Shown piece by piece: positions 18,234-26,316 of a DNA stretch of 64,000 nt. The stretch covers positions 18,944 through 82,943 of the forward strand of contig NZ_JWIZ01000008.1 in NCBI RefSeq assembly GCF_001038205.1, written 5' to 3'. The notes under the pieces are model-generated. The model was given only the letters and a program-made list of their open reading frames with translations. It had not been told where the DNA came from and searched no databases. Numbering within the stretch: position 1 is the first letter of the stretch; each line of letters begins with the position of its first letter. A program made the position numbers and the translations under genes. This DNA is from Muribacter muris (GTDB lineage Bacteria; Pseudomonadota; Gammaproteobacteria; Enterobacterales; Pasteurellaceae).

Positions 18234-19186
18234 TGAGTGAAGAACGTTTTACCTACCGTATCGGCTATCAACACCGCTTCCAAAAAGCCTTTTTACACCC
18301 GAAATATTGGGGCGTTTGGCTCGGGGTGCTTGCCTTAGGTTTATTGGCATACCTGCCGTATCAATGGCGGGATAGGCTGGCAGCGTTTGTCGGCAAACTT
18401 GCGGCAAAATATCTGAAAGGCAAAAAGCCCCATCATCGTGCCGATGTTAATTTACGTTACTGCTTCCCCGATTGGTCGGCAGCGCAGCGGGCGGAGGTGA
18501 TCGAAAAAATGTTTATTACCGTTGCGCAAACAATGTTCGGTATTGGGGAAATCGCCCTGCGTTCCGTTCGCCATATTCAGCAACGCAGTGAATTTAGCGG
18601 GTTGGAGATTGTCCGCCAAGCCCGTGAAAGCGGCAAAAACGTTATTTTGCTCGTGCCGCATACTTGGGCGATTGATGCCTCCGGCATTGTGATGCACACC
18701 TACGGAATGCCGATGACCTCAATGTATCACCCGCACCATAACCCGTTAGTCGATTGGCTGTGGAATGCGGTGAGGGAACGGTTTGGCGGTAAAATGCACG
18801 CGCGCCAAAACGGGATTAAACCTTTCTTGGCGGATGTCCACAAAGGCGAACTGGGCTATTTTCTGCCCGATGAAGACTACGGCGAAGCATTAAGTGTATA
18901 TGCGCCGTTTTTTGCGACGGAAAAAGCGACGCTGCCCGGTTTGAATAAAATGGCACGGGTGGCTAATGCGGTCGTGATCCCGATGTTCCCGATTTACAAT
19001 GCGGAAAAAGGGCGTTATCAGATCGAAATCCTGCCGCAAATTGAATTTAACGGCACACCGGAGCAGTCTGCAGCGGAAATGAACAGAGTGATTGAATACT
19101 TTGTCAGCAAGCAGCCCGAGCAGTATGTTTGGATTTTGCGGCTGCTCAAAACCCGTCGGGACGGGCAAGATATTTACCGCCGCTAA
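18233..19186 (+). CDS. lpxM: Lipid A myristoyltransferase LpxM (MsbB)
   Basis: 317 residues of the LpxL/LpxM acyltransferase family. It adds the last secondary acyl chain to Kdo2-lipid A at the inner membrane. The HX4D catalytic pair is in HTWAIDASG; ERFGGKMHARQNGIKPF, GYFLPDEDYG, FFATEKATLPGL and PEQYVWILRLLKTRR follow the LpxM pattern more closely than LpxL. One N-terminal membrane segment is near residues 20-42. It overlaps the rnfE stop by one base, so it probably rides on the rnf transcript. LpxL cannot be fully excluded without alignment. Confidence 0.85.
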   Translation: MSEERFTYRIGYQHRFQKAFLHPKYWGVWLGVLALGLLAYLPYQWRDRLAAFVGKLAAKYLKGKKPHHRADVNLRYCFPDWSAAQRAEVIEKMFITVAQTMFGIGEIALRSVRHIQQRSEFSGLEIVRQARESGKNVILLVPHTWAIDASGIVMHTYGMPMTSMYHPHHNPLVDWLWNAVRERFGGKMHARQNGIKPFLADVHKGELGYFLPDEDYGEALSVYAPFFATEKATLPGLNKMARVANAVVIPMFPIYNAEKGRYQIEILPQIEFNGTPEQSAAEMNRVIEYFVSKQPEQYVWILRLLKTRRDGQDIYRR

Positions 19187-19199
19187 CAAGCGGTCGGTT
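19186..19199 (+). other. DNA uptake signal sequence
   Basis: ACAAGCGGTCGGTT, the Actinobacillus pleuropneumoniae-type uptake signal, directly after the lpxM stop and before the methyltransferase start. Confidence 0.85.
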
Positions 19200-19217
19200 C
19201 TGGCGGAAAATGTGCAA

Positions 19218-19970
19218 ATGAAACAGAGTATTTACGACAGCCCGCTTTTTTTCGAGCGTTATCTAAAACTGCGGGAAAATCCGATCAGCTTGAACGAAGT
19301 GGTGGAGAAGCCGACAATGTTTTCTCTGCTCCCAGAATTGAGGGGGAAGCGGGTGCTGGATCTCGGTTGCGGGGCAGGCGGGCATTTGCGACACTATTGG
19401 CAATGCGGGGCGGTACAGTTGGTCGGACTGGATTTGTCGTCGGCAATGCTGATGCAGGCGCAGCAGGATCTTGCAAAAAACGGGGTGGATCAGACCGCTT
19501 GCCGTTTCTACTGTTTGCCGATGGAGCGGCTTGCCGAGATTGAGGAGACGGATTTCGACCTGATCACCAGTTCCTTTGCATTCCATTATGTTGAAGATTT
19601 TTCGGCGTTGCTACGGCATATTCACGCCAAATTAAAACCGAAAGGCGAGTTAATTTTTTCTCAAGAGCACCCGATTGTTACCGCTCACCGTGAGGGTGAT
19701 CGTTGGGAGAAAGATGCTCATAAGCAACAGACGGCGTATCGGCTCAATCATTATCGTGAAGAAGGGCTACGGGAACGCAATTGGTTTCGGCAATCTTTTC
19801 AGACCTATCATCGTACAATGGCAACGATCATAAATCAGCTCATTCAAGCCGGTTTTCGTATTGTGCAAGTGGAAGAACCAATGTTGGCGGATCAACCGAA
19901 TTGGCACGCCGAGTTTAAAGATCTGCGCCACCGCCCACCGTTACTGTTCATAAAATCAGTCAAAAATTAA
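19218..19970 (+). CDS. Class I SAM-dependent methyltransferase (unknown substrate)
   Basis: 250 residues from the ATG at 19218; the longer frame back to 19092 would run through lpxM. It has a Rossmann-fold methyltransferase domain: motif I VLDLGCGAGGHLRHY near residues 40-55, a second-strand acidic GLDLSSAML, and FDLITSSFAFHYV as motif IV region. It belongs to the UbiE/Methyltransf_11-like group and the substrate is not evident. It sits 31 bases after lpxM with no terminator between. A hydrophobic or lipid substrate would be only a guess from the neighbour. Confidence 0.75.
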   Translation: MKQSIYDSPLFFERYLKLRENPISLNEVVEKPTMFSLLPELRGKRVLDLGCGAGGHLRHYWQCGAVQLVGLDLSSAMLMQAQQDLAKNGVDQTACRFYCLPMERLAEIEETDFDLITSSFAFHYVEDFSALLRHIHAKLKPKGELIFSQEHPIVTAHREGDRWEKDAHKQQTAYRLNHYREEGLRERNWFRQSFQTYHRTMATIINQLIQAGFRIVQVEEPMLADQPNWHAEFKDLRHRPPLLFIKSVKN

Positions 19971-20299
19971 GGGATTTTCTATCCACACTGCCTGTGGATA
20001 ACGTTGTGGATTACTTTTTTCAAAATGCCTTAATCCTTGATATTTCATAGGCTTTGGCTCAACTGCACTTAATCGACCACAAAATAACTTATTATTTAAA
20101 ATCAATTAGTTACATTTTGGCTAGAGATCAACTTCAAAAAAATTTAGTTTTTTCACGGTTTTTTGACTTGACAACATCAGCCTGTGTAAAACTTATTTTG
20201 ATTAGCCGTTTTTTTATTAAAAATCCCCGAGAAAATCGCTAGACTTTAACACGCAAGCCATTAAAATTTCACATCATTTTCATTTACTCGGAGATCCTG
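19971..20299. other. Gap of about 330 bases upstream of ndh; three DnaA-box-like 9-mers
   Basis: No credible gene (a 62-codon frame at 20054 has no ribosome site or family look). At 19979-20013 are CTATCCACA, TGTGGATAA (an exact DnaA box on the minus strand) and TGTGGATTA, all within 35 bases, followed by A/T-rich sequence. A TTGACA at 20168 could be part of the ndh promoter. ndh has ACTCGGAG before its ATG. Confidence 0.5.
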
Positions 20300-21583
20300 A
20301 TGGAAACAATTATTGTGGTCGGCGGCGGTGCCGGCGGGTTAGAACTTGCCACTTATTTAGGCAATAAATTAGGTAAAAAGCAGAAAGCGAACGTTGTGTT
20401 GGTGGATAAAAATATCAGCCATTTATGGAAGCCGTTGCTGCACGAAGTGGCAACGGGGGCGTTAGATGACGGGACAGATGCGTTGAGCTATCGGGCACAC
20501 GCCAAAAATCACGCTTTCCAATTTCAGCAAGGTAAGCTCACCAGTGTCAATAAGGCGGAGAAATACATCACCCTTGCACCGATTTACAATGAAAACAACG
20601 AGTTATTGGTGGCACAACGCACGCTGCATTACGATAAATTAGTGCTGGCGATTGGTAGCCGTTCAAACGATTTCGGCACACTGGGGGTGGCGGAGCACTG
20701 CATTTTCTTGGATAGCTCGGAGCAGGCAAAGCGTTTTCATCAGCGAATGATGGAGCTGTTTCTCAAATTTTCCAATAATAACGACAAAGAGGTGCATATT
20801 GCGGTTGTCGGCGGTGGCGCAACGGGCATTGAGTTGTCCGCCGAACTTTATAACACAGTGAAGCACCTCAACTCTTACGGCTTTGGTAAGTTGGATAATA
20901 CCAGCCTGAAAGTTACCTTATTGGAAGCGGGCGAAAGATTGCTGCCTGCCTTGCCGGAGCGGGTATCGGCATCGGCTTTAAAAGAGTTGAAAGAGTTGGG
21001 GGTGAATGTCCTGCTCAATACTGCGGTAACCGAAGCGCAGGCAGACGGGCTGATCACAAAGGCGGGCGATAAAATCGAAGCGGATTTAATGGTCTGGGCA
21101 GCGGGTGTGAAAGCGCCGGAAATTACGCAACAATTCGGTTTTGAGATCAATCGCTTAAACCAAATTGCCATTAGAGATACGCTGCAAGCAGTCGGCGATG
21201 ACGATGTGTATGTGATCGGCGATTGTGCCTTTTTATTGCAAGCGGACGGCAAACCTGTTCCGCCACGGGCGCAGGCGGCGCATCAAATGGCAACGGTATG
21301 CGGTAAAAACATTGTGGCGCAACTGGAACATAAACCGCTTAAAGCCTTTGTATTCAACGATAAAGGATCGTTAGTCTCGTTCTCCCGTTTCGGCACGATC
21401 GGCAGCCTAATGGGGAATTTAACCCAAGGATCAATGTTTATTGAGGGCAAAATCGCCCGCCTTGCTTACCTTTCCCTCTACCGGATGCACCAAATGGCGT
21501 TGCACGGTTGCTTTAAAACGGGCTTGATTTTGTTAGTCGGACGCATTAACCGCTTTATCCGCCCGTCAATGAAGCTACATTAA
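20300..21583 (+). CDS. ndh: Type II NADH dehydrogenase Ndh
   Basis: 427 residues. It is a single-subunit membrane-associated flavoprotein that oxidises NADH and reduces quinone without pumping ions. The FAD-binding [16 protein letters not shown] is at the N-terminus, a second dinucleotide fold [16 protein letters not shown] lies near residues 165-185, and [10 protein letters not shown] closes the FAD site. The C-terminal 60 residues have the amphipathic, basic character used for membrane attachment. It ends in a strong terminator. The Rnf complex nearby is another NADH-linked system but is transcribed separately. Confidence 0.93.
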   Translation: METIIVVGGGAGGLELATYLGNKLGKKQKANVVLVDKNISHLWKPLLHEVATGALDDGTDALSYRAHAKNHAFQFQQGKLTSVNKAEKYITLAPIYNENNELLVAQRTLHYDKLVLAIGSRSNDFGTLGVAEHCIFLDSSEQAKRFHQRMMELFLKFSNNNDKEVHIAVVGGGATGIELSAELYNTVKHLNSYGFGKLDNTSLKVTLLEAGERLLPALPERVSASALKELKELGVNVLLNTAVTEAQADGLITKAGDKIEADLMVWAAGVKAPEITQQFGFEINRLNQIAIRDTLQAVGDDDVYVIGDCAFLLQADGKPVPPRAQAAHQMATVCGKNIVAQLEHKPLKAFVFNDKGSLVSFSRFGTIGSLMGNLTQGSMFIEGKIARLAYLSLYRMHQMALHGCFKTGLILLVGRINRFIRPSMKLH

Positions 21584-21591
21584 CCGATTAA

Positions 21592-21620
21592 AAAACGGAC
21601 GCAACCGCGTCCGTTTTGAG
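21592..21620 (+). terminator. Terminator after ndh
   Basis: An 11-base perfect stem AAAACGGACGC / GCGTCCGTTTT with loop AACC, nine bases after the ndh stop. The T-run is inside the stem end. Confidence 0.85.
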
Positions 21621-21657
21621 TTTTTGCACCATTGAATATTTGCAATAAAATCGGCAT

Positions 21658-21671
21658 AACCGACCGCTTGT
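21658..21671 (-). other. DNA uptake signal sequence
   Basis: AACCGACCGCTTGT, the reverse complement of ACAAGCGGTCGGTT, just beyond the 3' end of tsaD. Confidence 0.85.
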
Positions 21672-21676
21672 TTGGG

Positions 21677-22708
21677 TTAGGTAAGTTTTGCCAGCTCGGT
21701 CATCGCCCAGCGGGGTTTGACACTCACGGCTAAATCCGTTTGTTCGCCGTGTTTTAAACGCAGATAGCCGGCATAGGCAATCATTGCACCGTTATCGGTG
21801 CAGAAAGCGGGGCGGGGGTAGAACACTTCGCCGCCCAGTTGTGCCATTGTATCGGCAAGATCACGGCGTAATTGCTGGTTAGCACTCACACCGCCGGCAA
21901 TCACCAACCGTTTACGCCCGGTTTGTTGTAAGGCTCGGCGAACTTTAATGATTAGCGTGTCAATCACCGCCTGCTGAAAGGCGTGGGCAATATCGCAGCG
22001 GGTTTGTTCGTCCAGTTTGCCTTGTGCATCTAAATGGGTATGAATGGTATTGGCGGCAAAGGTTTTTAAGCCGGAAAAGCTAAAATCCAGCCCCGGTCTG
22101 TCCGTCATCGGACGTGGGAATTGAAAACGGTTTGGCGTACCTTTTTCGGCTAATTTTGCCAAGGCTGCACCACCGGGGTAATCTAAACCGAGCAGTTTGG
22201 CAGTTTTGTCGAAGGCTTCGCCGGCGGCATCATCAATGGATTCGCCCAAAAGCTCATATTCGCCGACATTTTTGACATCGACTAACTGGGTATGCCCGCC
22301 GGATACCAATAGAGCGACAAACGGAAAGTCAGGGGCGTTTTCTTCTAGCATTGGGGCGAGCAGATGCCCTTCCATATGATGTACGCCCAACGCCGGCACT
22401 CGCCACGCATAAGCGAGCGAGCGAGCAATGGTTGAACCGACTAATAATGCCCCGACCAGCCCTGGTCCTGCCGTATAAGCCACGCCGTCAATCTCGCAAG
22501 CGGTGAGATTTGCCTCTTTTAATGCCGCCTGAATCAGCGGGAGCGTTTTGCGGATATGATCCCGTGAGGCAAGCTCCGGTACAACGCCGCCGTAATCGGC
22601 GTGCATCTCAATTTGGCTGTAAAGTTGATTGGCGATCAGCCCTTTTTCGTCATCGTAAATTGCCACTCCCGTTTCATCACAGGAGGTTTCAATGCCTAAA
22701 ATTTTCAT
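21677..22708 (-). CDS. tsaD: tRNA N6-threonylcarbamoyladenosine transferase TsaD
   Basis: 343 residues, full length. It transfers the threonylcarbamoyl group to A37 of ANN-decoding tRNAs together with TsaB and TsaE. ASKHA-fold signatures: [13 protein letters not shown] at the N-terminus, the metal-binding HHMEGH motif near residues 110-116, SGGHTQL, and [10 protein letters not shown] near residue 275. The start MKILGIETS is typical. It is transcribed in the same direction as bamD but from 83 bases further on. Confidence 0.96.
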   Translation of the reverse strand: MKILGIETSCDETGVAIYDDEKGLIANQLYSQIEMHADYGGVVPELASRDHIRKTLPLIQAALKEANLTACEIDGVAYTAGPGLVGALLVGSTIARSLAYAWRVPALGVHHMEGHLLAPMLEENAPDFPFVALLVSGGHTQLVDVKNVGEYELLGESIDDAAGEAFDKTAKLLGLDYPGGAALAKLAEKGTPNRFQFPRPMTDRPGLDFSFSGLKTFAANTIHTHLDAQGKLDEQTRCDIAHAFQQAVIDTLIIKVRRALQQTGRKRLVIAGGVSANQQLRRDLADTMAQLGGEVFYPRPAFCTDNGAMIAYAGYLRLKHGEQTDLAVSVKPRWAMTELAKLT

Positions 22709-22733
22709 TGGTTCTACTCAGGTTAAAATGGGA

Positions 22734-22753
22734 AAGGGGCGAAGCCGCCCCTT
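22734..22753. other. GC-rich hairpin between bamD and tsaD
   Basis: AAGGGGCG / CGCCCCTT with a four-base loop. No clear T-run follows on the minus strand, so it may be a weak terminator after bamD or a message-stabilising element. Confidence 0.4.
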
Positions 22754-22791
22754 GAGATTTTTGCATATTTTCGTTTGAAAACGACCGCTTG

Positions 22792-23571
22792 TCAGAATTG
22801 GGCGGCATATTCTGGCTTGGTAGTATCCGGAAAGGTTTTCGCCTTATTCGCTTCGATTAACGCCGCTACTTTTTGAGCGGAGTCGTTAATGCCCATTGCT
22901 TCAAAGGATTTTTGCAGCAGCGGGAGTGCATCTGCTGTCGGTTTGCTGTCCGGATAAAAACGCATCATTTCTTCCACTCGGTTTGCCACCGCCACATAAG
23001 CATCCCGTTTCATATAGTATTGTGCAATTTTTAACTCGTGTTCGGCTAAACGGTTAAGCAAATATGCCATCCAGCGTTGAGCATCTTGCGCATATTGGCT
23101 GTTCGGATATTGTTTCACGATCATTTGGAAATTGCCGTAGGCATTGCGGATATTTTCAATAGAGCGGGAAGAGCGGTTTACGCCGAAGAAATCCTGAATC
23201 CAGTTATCGCCTAAACGGGCATTGCTTAAACCGGCGAGATAGTACACATAATCCATACTGGCGCTGTTAGGATAACTGCGGGCAAAACGTTCTGCCGCAT
23301 CCAGTGCTTTATAATATTCGCCGACTTTGTATTGCGCGTAGATAATGCTGAGCTGGGTTTGTTCCCCGTAAGCCCCGCCGTGTGCTCGTAAATCGACCGC
23401 TTCTAAGTGGCGGATAGCATTGTTATAATCGCCGTCTTGTAAGTAGGTTTGACCTTTGTTGTAAAGATCCTGAGCCGGTACACCGTCAAATTCGTTCTTG
23501 TTTGAATTTGAGCAACCTGCCATTACCAGACCGGCAAGAATAATGGAAACAAAAGAGCTGAATTTACGCAT
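22792..23571 (-). CDS. bamD: Outer-membrane assembly lipoprotein BamD
   Basis: 259 residues. It has a lipoprotein signal peptide with lipobox VMAGC (Cys20), then five TPR-like helical pairs (for example [25 protein letters not shown] and [17 protein letters not shown]). BamD is the essential lipoprotein partner of BamA and faces the periplasm. The gene diverges from rluD, as in E. coli and Haemophilus where the two are also neighbours. An uptake-signal core lies directly after the stop. Confidence 0.94.
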   Translation of the reverse strand: MRKFSSFVSIILAGLVMAGCSNSNKNEFDGVPAQDLYNKGQTYLQDGDYNNAIRHLEAVDLRAHGGAYGEQTQLSIIYAQYKVGEYYKALDAAERFARSYPNSASMDYVYYLAGLSNARLGDNWIQDFFGVNRSSRSIENIRNAYGNFQMIVKQYPNSQYAQDAQRWMAYLLNRLAEHELKIAQYYMKRDAYVAVANRVEEMMRFYPDSKPTADALPLLQKSFEAMGINDSAQKVAALIEANKAKTFPDTTKPEYAAQF

Positions 23572-23723
23572 AATGATTTCTACCTATAAAAAGTGCTTGC
23601 GGGAAAAGTTTAATGTACAATGCCGTTTGACTTGCCGTCTTTCGTAAAGTTCAGACGGAAAAACGGCACTATTTTATAGGACAACACTCAATAAGCAAAT
23701 CAGAATTTGGAATTTTATTATCA

Positions 23724-24701
23724 ATGTCGCAGCAAATTATCTTATCTGCCGAGGTCAGTGCAGATTTATTAGGCGCGAGGCTGGATCAGGCTTTAGCGCA
23801 GCTCTTTCCCGACTACTCCCGCTCCCGCTTAAAAGTATGGATTGAAGACGATCGGGTCAAAGTAAACGGAGCGATCGTCAATAAAGCGAGAGAAAAAGTT
23901 TTTGGGGGCGAACAAATTGAAATTCAAGCCGAGTTGGAAGAGGAAATCCGCTTTGAGCCGCAAGCGATCCCGCTCAATATTGTATATGAAGACGATGATA
24001 TTTTAGTGATCAACAAACCGAAAGAGTTGGTGGTTCACCCCGGTGCGGGCAATCCGGACGGTACGGTTTTAAATGCCTTGTTACATCACTATCCGCAAAT
24101 TGCCGAAGTACCGAGAGCGGGGATTGTGCATCGGCTGGATAAAGACACCACCGGTTTAATGGTCGTGGCAAAAACCGTGCCGGCACAAACTCACTTGGTA
24201 ACGGCACTGCAAAAACGGGAAATTACCCGCGAGTATGAAGCGGTGGCGAGCGGTATTATGACCCAAGGGGGCAAGGTGGACGAGCCGATGGCACGCCACC
24301 CGACCAAACGGACGGCAATGGCGGTTCACCCGATGGGAAAACCGGCGGTTACTCACTATCGCATTATGGAGCGTTTCCGTAACTATACTCGGTTACGTTT
24401 ACGCCTTGAAACCGGCAGAACCCATCAAATTCGGGTGCATATGGCACATATTGCCCACCCGTTACTGGGCGATCAACTTTACGGTGGACGACCTCGCCCG
24501 CCTAAAGGTGCAAGTGCGGAATTTTTAGAGGTGTTGAGAAATTTCAAACGCCAAGCGTTGCACGCCGCAATGTTAAGGTTGCATCACCCGATTACTAATG
24601 AACTAATGGAATGGCACGCACCGTTGCCTGAAGATTTTGTCGAGCTAATTGAAGCGCTTAAAGCCGACTATCAACTTTACAAACACGAATTGGATTATTA
24701 G
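23724..24701 (+). CDS. rluD: 23S rRNA pseudouridine synthase RluD
   Basis: 325 residues. An S4 RNA-binding domain (about 17-80, RLDQALAQLFPDYSRSRLKVWIED) precedes the RluA-type catalytic domain with HRLDKDTTGLMVVAK, whose Asp is the catalytic residue. It makes pseudouridines 1911, 1915 and 1917 in helix 69 of 23S rRNA. It lies divergent from bamD, a widely kept arrangement. RluC and RluA are less likely, because length, S4 domain and neighbourhood all fit RluD. Confidence 0.93.
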   Translation: MSQQIILSAEVSADLLGARLDQALAQLFPDYSRSRLKVWIEDDRVKVNGAIVNKAREKVFGGEQIEIQAELEEEIRFEPQAIPLNIVYEDDDILVINKPKELVVHPGAGNPDGTVLNALLHHYPQIAEVPRAGIVHRLDKDTTGLMVVAKTVPAQTHLVTALQKREITREYEAVASGIMTQGGKVDEPMARHPTKRTAMAVHPMGKPAVTHYRIMERFRNYTRLRLRLETGRTHQIRVHMAHIAHPLLGDQLYGGRPRPPKGASAEFLEVLRNFKRQALHAAMLRLHHPITNELMEWHAPLPEDFVELIEALKADYQLYKHELDY

Positions 24702-24705
24702 CGAT

Positions 24706-24736
24706 AAAAAAGGTTGGCGTATGCCAACCCTTTTTA
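24706..24736. terminator. Bidirectional terminator between rluD and hslO
   Basis: A-run, stem GGTTGGC / GCCAACC, four-base loop, T-run. It lies between convergent genes. Confidence 0.85.
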
Positions 24737-24746
24737 TATTAGAAGG

Positions 24747-25613
24747 TTAAGCCTGTGCTTTCAGTTCATCAATCGCATTCTTATCAAAGAAATATTGCGT
24801 GCCGCAGCATTCACATTGCATATCAATCACGCCTTGTTTTTCTGCCAGCATTTCGCTAATTTCCTCTTCAGGCAGAAGCATAATTGCTGCGCCGGAACGT
24901 TCCCGTGAGCAGCCGCACTTAAATTCGGTAGCCTGTGGCGGATACACTTCCACGGTTTCCTCGTGGAATAAACGATAGAGCAATGCTTCGGCGGTTAAAC
25001 CAAATAATTCCTCGTCTTTAATTGTTGAAGCCAGCGTGGCTAAATGCTCAAAATCCTGCGGCGTGCCTGTACCGTCCGGCACAATTTGTAAGAGCGTTCC
25101 GCCGGCAACGGCTTTACCGTCAAACTCGCCGACTCTAATCACCAGTTGTGTCGCTAACTGTTCGGAACGGGCGAAATACGCCTCCAAACATTCGCTGACG
25201 GTCGGCTTATCGAGGCTGATTACCCCTTGATAGCGTTCTCCTTTTTCCGGAATAATGGAAATCACCAATACCCCGTTACCGATCATCTCCGTTAATGTGG
25301 CGTTATCGGCAATCTCGCCTTCTACCCGTGCTAATGCCCGCAGTTGTTGATGCTGATTGCCATTAACCACCGCCAATTTTAATGCACCGTCCCCTTGAAT
25401 TTGGACGGTGATCGTCCCTTCAAATTTCAAGGTTGCCGTCAGCAAACTGGTTGCCACTAACATTTCACCGAGTAAATTTTGGACGGCTTTCGGGTATTGA
25501 TGCGTATTAAGGGTTTCCGTAAACGTGCTGTTTAAACGCACCCATTCGCCCCTGACGGCACGGTTTTGAAATAAAAAACGGTAAAGTTTGTCGTTGTCTT
25601 GTGTATAAGTCAT
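24747..25613 (-). CDS. hslO: Redox-regulated chaperone Hsp33
   Basis: 288 residues, full length. It has the Hsp33 fold with a C-terminal zinc redox switch: CGCSRE near residue 232 and CECCGTQYFF near residue 265 supply the four conserved cysteines. It is activated by oxidation plus unfolding and holds unfolding proteins in the cytoplasm. Its start overlaps the hslR stop by four bases (ATGA-type), so the two heat-shock genes form one operon. Confidence 0.95.
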   Translation of the reverse strand: MTYTQDNDKLYRFLFQNRAVRGEWVRLNSTFTETLNTHQYPKAVQNLLGEMLVATSLLTATLKFEGTITVQIQGDGALKLAVVNGNQHQQLRALARVEGEIADNATLTEMIGNGVLVISIIPEKGERYQGVISLDKPTVSECLEAYFARSEQLATQLVIRVGEFDGKAVAGGTLLQIVPDGTGTPQDFEHLATLASTIKDEELFGLTAEALLYRLFHEETVEVYPPQATEFKCGCSRERSGAAIMLLPEEEISEMLAEKQGVIDMQCECCGTQYFFDKNAIDELKAQA

Positions 25614-26023
25614 AGTGTATCCGAGTTGATATGTTTAAATTTGATCAGATCACGGCGTTCCTTTTTATTGGGTCGCCGATCTGGATGCGGCATTGACAGG
25701 GCATTTGCTTTGCGGGCAAAGGCAAGTTTCTCCCGCGTTTCAAGGCTCTGCTCGGTCTCTTGATAAAGCCGTTGTGCCTCCGGTGCGCCACGGCGTTGAT
25801 CGCTTAACGCCAGCACCGCCACTTCTTTTTCCTCATTGCCTTGGCGAAGTTTAATCAATGCTCCGATTTCCACCAGCTTGCTGGTTTTCGCCCGTTGCCC
25901 GTTATAATGGACTTTGCCGCCTTCAATCATCGCTTTAGCGATACTACGGGTTTTATAAAAGCGTGCTGCCCACAGCCATTTATCTAAGCGTACCCCGTCA
26001 TTATCGGGATTGTGATGTGTCAT
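25610..26023 (-). CDS. hslR: Ribosome-associated heat-shock protein Hsp15
   Basis: 137 residues from the ATG at 26023 (MTHHNPDND). The frame stays open for another 61 codons upstream, but that stretch does not look like the family. An S4 RNA-binding domain spans about residues 10-70 (VRLDKWLWAARFYKTRS...GGKVHYNGQR), followed by a basic tail. Hsp15 binds free 50S subunits that still carry a nascent chain. It is coupled to hslO by a four-base overlap, as in E. coli. Confidence 0.92.
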   Translation of the reverse strand: MTHHNPDNDGVRLDKWLWAARFYKTRSIAKAMIEGGKVHYNGQRAKTSKLVEIGALIKLRQGNEEKEVAVLALSDQRRGAPEAQRLYQETEQSLETREKLAFARKANALSMPHPDRRPNKKERRDLIKFKHINSDTL

Positions 26024-26218
26024 CTTAGCCACTCTGTTGAAAATAGTGCGAAATAAAATGGGGGAACTTTTTATTTTTTCAAGATGTAAGGGACAAGCGG
26101 TGCGTTTTGGAACTATTTTTGCAATATGGTAGGGTAAACTCGGAACACTACAATGGTTTACCAATAAGCCAAAATGTAATGTTGTGCAACCGCAATATCG
26201 GATCAAACATTTTACTAA

Positions 26219-26232
26219 AACCGACCGCTTGT
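26219..26232 (-). other. DNA uptake signal sequence
   Basis: AACCGACCGCTTGT in the hslR-malT intergenic region. A partial signal (ACAAGCGGTGCG) in the other orientation lies about 120 bases to the left. Confidence 0.8.
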
Positions 26233-26264
26233 TGATCTCACGCCCTCTATTTCGAGTGAAATTT

Positions 26265-26273
26265 TGCTAGAAT
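26265..26273 (+). promoter_or_regulatory. Extended -10 promoter element for malT
   Basis: TGCTAGAAT gives an extended -10 (TG-N-TAGAAT), 44 bases before the malT ATG. No strong -35 is seen, as expected for this promoter class. Confidence 0.5.
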
Positions 26274-26316
26274 AGACTCCCTCTAAGGCGCTTCATAAAA
26301 ATAACAAAGGATCGCA

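Noticed and set aside
20054..20242. 62-codon frame upstream of ndh
   Set aside because: A/T-rich intergenic DNA, no ribosome site, no family look.
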